Translations under genes and position numbers: made by a program
Source: Succinatimonas sp. UBA6849
GTDB taxonomy: Bacteria; Pseudomonadota; Gammaproteobacteria; Enterobacterales; Succinivibrionaceae
Reading direction: 5' to 3'
Length of the DNA: 29,430 nucleotides
Assembly: GCA_002449335.1 (NCBI GenBank)
Contig: DKDL01000037.1
Span: forward strand, 402 to 29,831
Part shown: positions 22,392-29,430 of the stretch, one piece after another
Numbering within the stretch: position 1 is the stretch's first letter
Layout: the number at the start of each line of letters is the position of its first letter
Notes under the pieces: generated by a model
Databases searched by the model: none
What the model saw: the letters and a program-made list of their open reading frames with translations, nothing else
What the model was told of the DNA's origin: nothing

Positions 22392-24311
22392 ATGTTAACT
22401 GATAAGTTGCGTGATGGTGCGCACGGTAAAGTTTTTAAGATCCTGTTCTGGATCATTATTCTTTCATTTATTTTTGCAGGCGTCGGCAATTATTTGATCC
22501 CTAAACTTAATACTGATCCTGTAAAGATTGGCAAATACAGCATTAAATCAGAGCAGTGGAATGCACAGTACCAGGATCAGGTTCGCATGATGCAGAACCA
22601 GTATGGTCCACAGGTAAATAAGTTCTTTGAAAATCCAGAAAATGTTAAAGCTATGCGTATGCAGGTTTTAGAGCGCATGATTGACAATGTTGCTTTAAAT
22701 TCTGTTACCTATGAGCAGGGCATTAGAGTTGGTGACGAACAGGTAAAGGACGCTATTCGTAAAGAAAGAGCTTTCCAGAAAGACGGTAAATTCAATAACG
22801 ATTTATTCTTAGCTAAAGTTCGTAACATGGGTTCAAGCCCTGATTACTTTGCTGAGCAGTTGCGTACACAGTTAGCTCAGGAAACCTTAGTAAATCCTAT
22901 TTTATTATCAGGTTCTTCAGTATATCCGCATGAGGTTGAGCTATTAGCAAAGTTGTTTGCTCAGACCAGAGTTATTGATACTTATACAGTTGATACAGCT
23001 AAACTAGCTAAGAGTGTAGAAGTAACTGATGAGCAGGTTCAAAAGTTCTATGATGAGAACAAGGCTCTCTTTAAGAAGCCTGCAAGTGTTAAGTTTACTT
23101 ACATTCTTTTGACCGTTAATGATTTAAAGAAAGAAGTTGAAGTAACTGACGAGAAGTTAGAAGAATACTACAACTTAAATCAGACTGATTTTACAGTTCC
23201 ACAGAAGCGTGAATGCTCACAGATCTTAATTAAAGCCTCAACAGATAACTATGCACAAAAGGCAAAAGAAGCTTTAGCTGAATTAAAGTCAGGCAAGAGC
23301 TTTGAAGAAGTTGGTCTTAAGTATTCTGATGATAAAGACTTTGAAAAAGATCATGGTTCATTAGGATTATTAGAGAAAGGCTCATTATCATCACAGCTTG
23401 ATATTGCTTTATTTGCAATCAATAAAGTGGGTGATGTATCTGACGTAGTTATCGATGAGTCAGGCGCTCATATCTTAAAGCTAGATGGTATCACCGAGTC
23501 ATTCGTTCCTAAGTTAGCAGATATTAAAGATGAGGTTAAGGCTAAGTTCATCGATGCTAAGGCTTTAGATTTATATAACGAAAAGACAGCTAAATTAACT
23601 GATGTATCTTATGAGAATCCAGATTCTCTTGAGGCTGCATCAAAGGCTGTAGCTTCACCTATCTTAGAGTCAGGTGTAGTTTCATTAGGTGATAAGTCAT
23701 TAAAGTGGCCTTTATCAACTGATGAGGTTCAGAAGCTTGCATTTAATGAAGTGAATAGAACTTCAAATGTAAACTCAGCTGTAATTTCATTAGGCAATGA
23801 AGCTTGCATTGTTTTAAATGTAAATGACTACAAAGATGAGTCTTTATTAAAGCTAGATGAAGTTAAAGAGAAGGCTACAAAGCTTGCTCTAAACAATTTA
23901 GTAACAAAGAAAGCTCAGGATATCTTAGCTAAGATTAAAGAATCTGTTGCTGCTGGAAAAGATGTTGAGGTAACTGATGATGTAACTAAGGCTACTGATG
24001 TAACCGTATCAAGAGACGATCAGACTTTAGATCCTTACTTTGTATTAGAAGTTTACTCAATTCCTAATAAGGTAAACGACAGTGTAACCACCAATAAAGG
24101 TCAGCCTGTTCTTGCTGTATTAAAGAGCGTTAATGATGCAGATAAAGCAGATCTTGAGAAATATACTGCTTTAATACGCGCTCAATTAGTGCAATTTAAA
24201 CAGAATAAGACAAATTCTATGATCTATTTAGGTGCACGTGATATCAGTGATATTGAGTACAATGAGGATGGTATTAAGCTTGTAAATCAACAAAATAGCA
24301 ATGCTGATTAA
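22392..24311 (+). CDS. ppiD: PpiD, periplasmic membrane-anchored chaperone
   Basis: 639 residues (E. coli 623). One membrane helix at about 14-36 (KILFWIIILSFIFAG) anchors the protein with its bulk in the periplasm, near the Sec channel, where it helps newly exported proteins fold. A SurA-like N-terminal chaperone region (about 40-260) precedes a parvulin-type domain (about 272-375; ECSQILIKAS, FEEVGLKYSDD, GSLGLLEKGSL, SGAHILKLDGI) and a C-terminal chaperone part. Isomerase activity of the PpiD parvulin domain is doubtful in E. coli. Its start has GGAG 11 bases before the ATG. It has its own terminator, which overlaps the upstream region of sucC. Confidence 0.93.
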   Translation: MLTDKLRDGAHGKVFKILFWIIILSFIFAGVGNYLIPKLNTDPVKIGKYSIKSEQWNAQYQDQVRMMQNQYGPQVNKFFENPENVKAMRMQVLERMIDNVALNSVTYEQGIRVGDEQVKDAIRKERAFQKDGKFNNDLFLAKVRNMGSSPDYFAEQLRTQLAQETLVNPILLSGSSVYPHEVELLAKLFAQTRVIDTYTVDTAKLAKSVEVTDEQVQKFYDENKALFKKPASVKFTYILLTVNDLKKEVEVTDEKLEEYYNLNQTDFTVPQKRECSQILIKASTDNYAQKAKEALAELKSGKSFEEVGLKYSDDKDFEKDHGSLGLLEKGSLSSQLDIALFAINKVGDVSDVVIDESGAHILKLDGITESFVPKLADIKDEVKAKFIDAKALDLYNEKTAKLTDVSYENPDSLEAASKAVASPILESGVVSLGDKSLKWPLSTDEVQKLAFNEVNRTSNVNSAVISLGNEACIVLNVNDYKDESLLKLDEVKEKATKLALNNLVTKKAQDILAKIKESVAAGKDVEVTDDVTKATDVTVSRDDQTLDPYFVLEVYSIPNKVNDSVTTNKGQPVLAVLKSVNDADKADLEKYTALIRAQLVQFKQNKTNSMIYLGARDISDIEYNEDGIKLVNQQNSNAD

Positions 24312-24345
24312 GCTAAAATACACATAAATCATTACTAACCAAAAT

Positions 24346-24376
24346 AGGGCATCCACTTTACGTAGATGCCCTTTTT
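24346..24376 (+). terminator. Rho-independent terminator after ppiD
   Basis: AGGGCATC (24346-24353) and GATGCCCT (24365-24372) form a perfect 8-bp stem with an 11-base loop, followed by TTTTT. It lies inside a frame that runs on into sucC, which is another reason to start sucC downstream of it. Confidence 0.9.
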
Positions 24377-24413
24377 GTTATTTAATAGTGAAAAATTTTG
24401 GGAAGTAATAAAA

Positions 24414-25580
24414 ATGAATATACATGAATATCAGGCAAAAGAGATTTTTAAGGAGTACGGACTTCCCGTTGCTCCTTTTTTTGTAAGCACAAAGGCAACC
24501 GGTATTGGTAAGGCTGCTTATGAATTAGCTCCAGGACCTTATGTAGTTAAGTGTCAGGTTCATTCAGGAGCTAGAGGTAAGGCAGGTGGTGTAGCTCTGG
24601 TACAAACTCCTGCTGAAGCTGAGGCATTTGCTGCAAAGTGGTTAGGTAAAAGGCTAGTTACCCGTCAGAGTGGTCCACATGGCAAGCCTGTAAACAGAAT
24701 TTTAATTGAAAGAGCTTCTAATATTGCAAGAGAGCTTTATGTGTCAGCTACCATTGATAGAGCATCAGCTCATCTGACAATTATTGCTTCAGAGGCTGGT
24801 GGCATGTCAATTGAAGAGTTAGCTGTAAATCAGCCTGAGAAGATCTTAAAGGTAGCAATTGATGAGTTAACAGGTCCTCAGGCATATCAGGGCAGAGAGT
24901 TAGCTTATAAGTTAGGATTGCAAGGTAAGCAGGTCAATCAGTTTGCAAAGATCTTTTTAGGCATCTGCAAGATGTTTGTGCAAAAGGATTTATCTTTAGT
25001 TGAGATTAACCCATTAGTTGTTACTAAAGAAGGTGACCTCTTATGCTGTGATGCCAAGATCAATACCGATCCTTATGCTTTGTATCGTCATCCTGAGATG
25101 GCTGAATTAGATGATCCTTCACAAGAAGATCCTCGTGTTGCAAGAGCTGTGGCAGCAGGCTTCAGTTATGTACCTCTAGAAGGTAACATCGGATGTATGG
25201 TTAATGGTGCAGGTCTTGCTATGGGCACCATGGATATCATTAAGAACCTAGGTGGTGCTCCTGCTAACTTCCTGGATGTAGGTGGTACTGCAACTAAAGA
25301 GCGTGTTATGGAAGCTTTTAAGGTTATCTTAGAAGATCCCAACGTAAAGTGCATCATGGTAAACATCTTTGGTGGCATTGTTCGTTGTGACATGATTGCC
25401 GAAGGTATACGAGGCGCTGTAGAGCAGATTAAGATCTCAGTACCAGTAGTGGTAAGACTTGAAGGTAATCAGGCTCAAGTAGGTGAGAAGATCTTAAATG
25501 AATGCGGTCTTAATATTGTATCTGCACGTGATTTAAGACAGGCAGCAACACTTGCAGTAAAAGCAGCTAAGGCAGAGTAG
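24414..25580 (+). CDS. sucC: SucC, succinyl-CoA synthetase beta subunit
   Basis: 388 residues from the ATG at 24414, the same length as E. coli SucC. The subunit holds the ATP-grasp nucleotide site and part of the succinate site; with SucD it interconverts succinyl-CoA and succinate with formation or use of a nucleoside triphosphate. Clear family parts are MNIHEYQAKEIFKEYGLP, VVKCQVHSGARGKAGGV, LVEINPLVVT, and the C-terminal NFLDVGGTATKERV and VNIFGGIVRCDMIAEGI. An earlier in-frame ATG at 24366 lies in the ppiD terminator and is rejected. GGGAAG precedes the start. sucD follows after 8 bases. No sucAB is next to it, unlike in E. coli. Confidence 0.97.
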   Translation: MNIHEYQAKEIFKEYGLPVAPFFVSTKATGIGKAAYELAPGPYVVKCQVHSGARGKAGGVALVQTPAEAEAFAAKWLGKRLVTRQSGPHGKPVNRILIERASNIARELYVSATIDRASAHLTIIASEAGGMSIEELAVNQPEKILKVAIDELTGPQAYQGRELAYKLGLQGKQVNQFAKIFLGICKMFVQKDLSLVEINPLVVTKEGDLLCCDAKINTDPYALYRHPEMAELDDPSQEDPRVARAVAAGFSYVPLEGNIGCMVNGAGLAMGTMDIIKNLGGAPANFLDVGGTATKERVMEAFKVILEDPNVKCIMVNIFGGIVRCDMIAEGIRGAVEQIKISVPVVVRLEGNQAQVGEKILNECGLNIVSARDLRQAATLAVKAAKAE

Positions 25581-25588
25581 GTTTTAAA

Positions 25589-26464
25589 ATGAGTATTTTA
25601 GTAAATAAAGATACAAAGGTTATCTGTCAGGGTATTACAGGTTCTCAGGGGACACAGCATTGTGAACAGATGTTAGAGTATGGCACTATGTTAGTAGGTG
25701 GTGTAACACCTGGCAAAGGTGGTCAGACCCATTTAGGTTTACCTGTATTTAATACTGTAAAAGAAGCTGTAGCTGCAACCGGTGCAACCGTATCAATGGT
25801 GATGGTACCTCCTCCATTTGCAGCAGACTCAATCTTAGAGGCAATTGATGCAGGTCTTGAGCTTGTGATCTGTATTACCGAAGGTATACCTGTACTAGAT
25901 ATGCTGAAGGTAAAAGCAAAGTTAAAGACCACCAAGACTACTTTAATCGGACCTAACTGTCCTGGTATTCTGACACCAGACGAGTGCAAGATTGGTATTA
26001 TGCCAGCCTCAATCTTTAAGAAGGGTAAAGTCGGTATTGTATCTCGTTCAGGTACTTTAACCTATGAAGCAGTTAAAGAGACTACTGAGGCAGGCTTTGG
26101 TCAGTCAACTTGTGTAGGTATAGGCGGTGATCCTGTACAAGGTTCAAACTTTGTGGATATCTTAAAATTATTTGAAAACGATCCTGAAACTGAAGCTGTA
26201 GTTTTAGTAGGTGAGATTGGTGGTACAGCTGAACAAGATGCTGCAAACTATATTAAAGAGCATATGACAAAGCCTGTAGTTTCATACATTGCGGGTGCTT
26301 CAGCTCCTAAGGGACAGCGTATGGGACACGCTGGTGCCATTATCTCTGGAGGTAACGCTACAGCCGCTGCTAAGCAACAGGCTTTACGAGAGGCTGGTGT
26401 AACAGTTGTTCCAACAGCAGCTGATATCGCAGATGGCATCCGAGAAGCAACCGGATGGAATTAG
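25589..26464 (+). CDS. sucD: SucD, succinyl-CoA synthetase alpha subunit
   Basis: 291 residues (E. coli 289). It binds CoA through an N-terminal Rossmann-like domain (QGITGSQGTQHCEQMLEYGT) and carries the histidine that is phosphorylated in the reaction, H247 in GQRMGHAGAIISGG. The ligase stretch GPNCPGILTPDECKIGIMP and SRSGTLTYEAV are also present. It partners SucC from the same mRNA, 8 bases apart. In a succinate-forming anaerobe the pair could run toward succinate with energy gain or supply succinyl-CoA; the sequence cannot tell which. A moderate terminator follows. Confidence 0.97.
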   Translation: MSILVNKDTKVICQGITGSQGTQHCEQMLEYGTMLVGGVTPGKGGQTHLGLPVFNTVKEAVAATGATVSMVMVPPPFAADSILEAIDAGLELVICITEGIPVLDMLKVKAKLKTTKTTLIGPNCPGILTPDECKIGIMPASIFKKGKVGIVSRSGTLTYEAVKETTEAGFGQSTCVGIGGDPVQGSNFVDILKLFENDPETEAVVLVGEIGGTAEQDAANYIKEHMTKPVVSYIAGASAPKGQRMGHAGAIISGGNATAAAKQQALREAGVTVVPTAADIADGIREATGWN

Positions 26465-26504
26465 TTTAGACTATCTCTTTACAGAAAATTATAAATGAAG
26501 TTAT

Positions 26505-26543
26505 GAGCTCTTTTACTATGGTATTAGAGCTCTTTTATTTTTA
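26505..26543 (+). terminator. Probable terminator after sucD
   Basis: GAGCTC at 26505-26510 and again at 26527-26532 (each its own complement) can pair around a 16-base loop, with TTTTATTTTTAT after. Moderate stem strength. Confidence 0.65.
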
Positions 26544-26701
26544 TCTCATAGAACCATTTGTGAGCTAATTTTGTAATGAGTCTGCTTTTTATGTACCTTA
26601 AAAAAGAATTTTGGAAATTTAGAAAATATTGAATACATGTAGGATAATTTTTGTAGTTTCATATAGTACAATATAGCGAAAGTTTTGTATGGAGTAAGAA
26701 A

Positions 26702-27097
26702 ATGAAAGGCATAATTGCAGGAGCAGTATTAGGTTTAGGTCTTATTTCTCAGTCATATGCTGAGGTTTTGATTGATGTTCGAAATGATACCTCAGAAGAC
26801 TGTTCTCTTGCTGTAAATGCTCGTATCGATAAAACCAAGTGGATCACTCAAGGTTGGTATGTGTTTGCCTCAGGTGAAGAAGCTCCAATTATTTTAAAGG
26901 ATATTAACGATATCCATAACGTCTATATCTATAACGATTGTAAAAAGACTGTAACCTCACCAAAGACCGAGACCAAAAAGGCTTGGGTTAAGAGCAATTA
27001 CAAGTTCAAAGATGAGTCTCCTCGTGATAAAGAGCAGGGGTATGAAGAAGTTGTCTTCGAGCGTTTACAGTCAGACAAATATCAAATTCAAAACTAG
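26702..27097 (+). CDS. Periplasmic DUF1036-like protein
   Basis: 131 residues. A Sec signal peptide (residues 1-20, cut after SYA) leads into a domain that resembles DUF1036: VRNDTSEDCSLAVNA, then KWITQGWYVFASGEE (46-60) and NVYIYNDC (73-80). The W-x-x-GWY with a following G and the later Y-I-Y are the family's main features. C34 and C80 could form a disulfide through DsbA/DsbB. A good ribosome binding site (GGAGTAAG) precedes the ATG. Function of the family is not known. No clear promoter was assigned, though the 237-base gap after sucD must hold one. Confidence 0.7.
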   Translation: MKGIIAGAVLGLGLISQSYAEVLIDVRNDTSEDCSLAVNARIDKTKWITQGWYVFASGEEAPIILKDINDIHNVYIYNDCKKTVTSPKTETKKAWVKSNYKFKDESPRDKEQGYEEVVFERLQSDKYQIQN

Positions 27098-27117
27098 TCG
27101 TATTTAAATCCATTCTC

Positions 27118-27193
27118 AGTGTGCAGAATTTATAATTTGGCACACTTCCTGCTGATATCTTAATTAGAATGTAAAACGGCAATACTTGCCGTT
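27118..27193 (+). promoter_or_regulatory. Sigma-54-type promoter candidate with flanking dyads
   Basis: TTGGCAC-ACTTC-CTGCT at 27137-27153 fits the -24/-12 consensus (GG at 27139-27140 and GC at 27151-27152, 12 bases apart) with one mismatch. An exact inverted repeat, AGTGTGC/GCACACT (27118-27124 and 27140-27146), overlaps it. Farther on, AACGGCAA-TAC-TTGCCGTT (27175-27193) forms an 8-bp hairpin just before the ribosome binding site. A TATAAT at 27131-27136 lacks a matching -35. Confidence 0.4.
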
Positions 27194-27206
27194 CTAGGAG
27201 GTTAGG

Positions 27207-27686
27207 ATGTCAGCGACATTAACTAGATCATCTCTTGATAGTTATCTTAGTCTGAATGTACAGAATAGTAATTCAGTCTCACAGAATAATCTTCAGGCAA
27301 ATAAAAGCAGTGATAACGGAGTAGATTTTGCTAAAGCTCTATCTATTCTTACATCTACTGCCAACAAAGGTGAAAGTTCGAGCTTTAAAGACAGTTTATC
27401 TGCTCAAAGTGGCACTGCAGATCTTGATGATAATTATTTCTTATCTCAGTTATCATCAGCTTATCAGAGCAGTGCTAATAAAGAAAGTGAAGCTGTAACA
27501 GATAGCAACAAGAGCTCATTAGAAGAGCAATTTTCTGTTCTGAACAGTTCTCCTAAAAAGGAAGAATGGGAATTATTAGAAAAGAAACTTGATGAACAGG
27601 ATTATTCAATACTATCTAAATTAGGTGATGGTTTACTTACAGCAGCCAAGTTTGCAGCAAGTGCATATTTGGGAAAAGTAATTTAG
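27207..27686 (+). CDS. Unknown Ser/Asn-rich protein
   Basis: 159 residues rich in Ser, Asn and Lys, with no signal peptide. The first 125 residues have low complexity and are probably disordered. The last 35 (KLDEQDYSILSKLGDG, then a hydrophobic helix TAAKFAASAYLGKVI) could form an amphipathic or membrane-touching helix. It has a near-perfect Shine-Dalgarno (TAGGAGG, 5 bases before the ATG), so it is probably translated well. No family was recognised; the composition recalls some flagellar secretion substrates and regulators. A sigma-54-like site upstream would suit that idea, but neither point is proven. Confidence 0.6.
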   Translation: MSATLTRSSLDSYLSLNVQNSNSVSQNNLQANKSSDNGVDFAKALSILTSTANKGESSSFKDSLSAQSGTADLDDNYFLSQLSSAYQSSANKESEAVTDSNKSSLEEQFSVLNSSPKKEEWELLEKKLDEQDYSILSKLGDGLLTAAKFAASAYLGKVI

Positions 27687-27695
27687 AGCTTTAAG

Positions 27696-27723
27696 TTATG
27701 GACAGAAAAGACACTGTCCATAA
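27696..27723. terminator. Hairpin between convergent genes
   Basis: TTATGGACAG, 8-base loop, CTGTCCATAA: a perfect 10-bp stem. It has no strong T-run on either strand but lies 10 bases after the Ser-rich gene and 35 bases from the ZIP stop, so it may serve both. Confidence 0.5.
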
Positions 27724-27757
27724 CCAATTATTTCTCCTAAGGTCTCATCATTGTAAG

Positions 27758-28549
27758 CTAACCTAAACTTACATCTAAGAACATCATCAGTAAAAATCCT
27801 GCCAGTACACTTACAGTACCTTTATCTGAATTCCCAAGATTATGAGCTTGAGGAATAAGCTCCTCTATTACAACATACATCATGGCTCCTGCTGCAAAGG
27901 ATAGGAACCATGGAAGGTATGGGGCTACGGTATCAGCTAGTAACACCACCAAGATGGCCGCTACAGGCTCAACAGCTCCTGAGAGTGTTCCTAGAATAAA
28001 TGATCTTACACGTGACATACCGTCAGCAAAGTAGGGCATGGAGACAGCAGCACCTTCAGGAATATTCTGAATACCGATACCTAAAGCTAGAATTGCAGTA
28101 GCACTTACAAGTCCTATACCAGTACCTGTTGCAGCGGCTGATACACCTACAGCCATGCCTTCTGGGATATTGTGAATTGTAATTGCAAGAAACATTAAGG
28201 TATGTTTTCCAAGATTGGATTTTGGACCTTCAGGTGATTTTGAGAGTACATGCAAGTGAGGCATGGATTTATCCAGAATAATTAAAAACAGCACACCTAA
28301 AAAGAATCCCCCAATTACAGGTATTAAGCGCGAGTTACCAGTTGCGTTTCCGTAATCCAAAGCTGGCAGAATCAAACTGAAGATGGATGCAGCAAGCATA
28401 ATACCTGCACTAAAGCCCATACTTAACTGAGTGTAAATACGATTTTTTTGTTTTAAAAGTACAAAAACTACGGCCGCACCCAAGGTTGTACACATAAAGA
28501 TAAAAGCACCGGAGGTGATAGCCAGAAGCAGTGGATCTTCAAAAGACAT
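27758..28549 (-). CDS. ZIP-family divalent metal transporter
   Basis: 263 residues with about eight membrane helices. The two metal-site helices carry HNIPEG (TM4) and QNIPEG (TM5), the family signature, and EELIPQAH appears later. The first loop and the LDKSMPHLH segment (about 93-101) give further possible metal ligands. It probably takes up zinc, or iron or manganese, and is nearest to the GufA/ZupT type. The start ATG at 28549 is preceded by a GA-rich stretch, and it is transcribed alone, divergently from yigZ. No regulator site such as a Zur box was recognised. Confidence 0.93.
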   Translation of the reverse strand: MSFEDPLLLAITSGAFIFMCTTLGAAVVFVLLKQKNRIYTQLSMGFSAGIMLAASIFSLILPALDYGNATGNSRLIPVIGGFFLGVLFLIILDKSMPHLHVLSKSPEGPKSNLGKHTLMFLAITIHNIPEGMAVGVSAAATGTGIGLVSATAILALGIGIQNIPEGAAVSMPYFADGMSRVRSFILGTLSGAVEPVAAILVVLLADTVAPYLPWFLSFAAGAMMYVVIEELIPQAHNLGNSDKGTVSVLAGFLLMMFLDVSLG

Positions 28550-28653
28550 AATTTATTCCTTCTTAATACACTTATAGTTACCTTATGCTAACACAAAATT
28601 ATGCTTTTAAATCAATTTACTAATCATTACTAATGCATTTATAAAGAAAAGTA

Positions 28654-28682
28654 ATATGACAGAGCCTAACCTCCTGTATAAT
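28654..28682 (+). promoter_or_regulatory. Possible promoter of yigZ
   Basis: A perfect TATAAT at 28677-28682 follows a weak -35 (TATGAC at 28655-28660, 16-base spacer). A start near 28689 would leave a leader of about 49 bases. Confidence 0.4.
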
Positions 28683-28737
28683 TACATTACTTTGAGCAAA
28701 GATCATTTAGTTTTTTTAGTACTGCATAGTCAAATAC

Positions 28738-29370
28738 ATGAGTAACGATACATACCTAGTCCCAGATCTTAAAAAAGGTGAAATTCACAGAACCGAATTT
28801 ACGGTTAAAAAGAGTCGTTTTATTACCTCTATTGCAAGAACTCATGGTGTTGATGAAGCTAAAGCCTTCATTGATAAGGTAACTAATGAGTTTAGTGATG
28901 CAAGGCATAATTGTTTTGCCTTTAATTCAGATAAGCCTGGTACCTCAGGATATGCTGGATGCTCAGATGATGGTGAGCCTCATGGTACCGCAGGACAGCC
29001 AATGCTAAATGTGATCTTACATTGTGATGTAGGTGAAATCACAGCAGTAGTTACCCGTTATTTCGGAGGCATTCTCCTAGGAACAGGGGGCTTGGTAAAA
29101 GCTTATCAGGATAGTGTAAAACAAGCTTTAGAAACTTTAAAAACTACACCTATGGTGTTGATGACAACTTATAAAGTGCAGATTGAGCATTCTAATGTCA
29201 CTTTATTTCAAAGACTCTTAAATAAAGTTAATGCTCAAATCCTGAACCAAGAGTATACAGATAAAGTGGTATTTACAGTGATGATCCCCAATGACAGCGC
29301 TTCTCTTTTCACTTCATCTGTAACCCAAATGACCTCAGGTCGAGCTTTGATTGAAAAGATCGAAAGCTAA
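28738..29370 (+). CDS. yigZ: YigZ/IMPACT family protein
   Basis: 210 residues, the usual length. The N-terminal IMPACT domain (about 18-128) has KSRFITSIART, DARHNCFAF, SDDGEPHGTAGQPML and VVTRYFGGILLGTGGLVKAY, all family hallmarks. The C-terminal ferredoxin-like domain (about 140-205) is present but less conserved. In eukaryotes the family limits Gcn2 activation; in bacteria the role is not settled, though a nucleic acid or ribosome link has been suggested. No clear ribosome binding site was seen before the ATG. It stands alone and ends at a 13-bp hairpin. Confidence 0.95.
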   Translation: MSNDTYLVPDLKKGEIHRTEFTVKKSRFITSIARTHGVDEAKAFIDKVTNEFSDARHNCFAFNSDKPGTSGYAGCSDDGEPHGTAGQPMLNVILHCDVGEITAVVTRYFGGILLGTGGLVKAYQDSVKQALETLKTTPMVLMTTYKVQIEHSNVTLFQRLLNKVNAQILNQEYTDKVVFTVMIPNDSASLFTSSVTQMTSGRALIEKIES

Positions 29371-29374
29371 AACA

Positions 29375-29403
29375 ATTGAAGAAGGCATTGTGCCTTCTTC
29401 AAT
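29375..29403. terminator. Strong hairpin after yigZ, probably a shared terminator
   Basis: ATTGAAGAAGGCA (29375-29387), TTG, TGCCTTCTTCAAT (29391-29403): a perfect 13-bp stem with a 3-base loop. On the plus strand it lacks a T-run; on the minus strand TGTTTTAG follows, so it may also serve a converging gene beyond the window. Confidence 0.75.
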
Positions 29404-29430
29404 AAGATCGTAAATGGTCAGAAATAAATT

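Noticed and set aside
24366..24413. Earlier start for sucC
   Set aside because: It lies in the ppiD terminator, and the ATG at 24414 gives the exact E. coli SucC length and N-terminus.

Overview
The window comes from an AT-rich gammaproteobacterial chromosome. The gene order tig-clpP-clpX-lon-hupB-ppiD and the nhaB/dsbB pair are typical of gammaproteobacteria. A YjjP/YjjB-type exporter, a YidE-type transporter and sucCD, together with strong TTA leucine codon use, suggest an anaerobic succinate-forming member of the Succinivibrionaceae. That placement is an inference, because no rRNA or other taxonomic marker is present. I see no tRNA, rRNA, CRISPR array, insertion sequence or prophage.

Layout. 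1-120 is the 5' end of an amino-acid-type ABC ATPase gene (minus). 435-3121 holds two paralogous PAS-GGDEF proteins in one minus-strand operon. 3272-5575 is dsbB and nhaB (minus, separate units). 5788-8301 is a YidE/AspT-type transporter followed by an unknown membrane protein (minus). A terminator-like GC-rich hairpin lies inside the first codons of the second gene. 8635-10193 (plus) is a small secreted protein followed by yjjP-yjjB. 10259-14753 (minus) is a two-gene operon: a cytosolic GH84 O-GlcNAcase-like enzyme followed by a 1135-residue protein ending in a TerB-C-like domain. 15223-24311 (plus) is the proteostasis block tig, clpP, clpX, lon, an unknown acidic protein, hupB and ppiD. 24414-26464 is sucC-sucD. 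26702-27686 carries a DUF1036-like secreted protein and a Ser/Asn-rich protein with a possible sigma-54 promoter. 27758-28549 (minus) is a ZIP metal transporter and 28738-29370 (plus) is a YigZ/IMPACT protein.

How the genes work together. Trigger factor, ClpXP, Lon and PpiD cover folding and turnover in the cytosol and periplasm. DsbB reoxidises DsbA. NhaB exports sodium. YjjPB, and possibly the YidE homologue, may export dicarboxylates, which would suit a succinate producer.

The best candidate for an undescribed system is the GH84 plus TerB-C operon at 10259-14753: an intracellular N-acetylhexosaminidase with its active-site residues intact, paired with a very large uncharacterised TerB-family protein. 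Other points worth following are a 20-codon heptad-repeat ORF in front of tig, attenuator-like hairpins in the yidE operon, and several exact palindromes in front of regulated genes.
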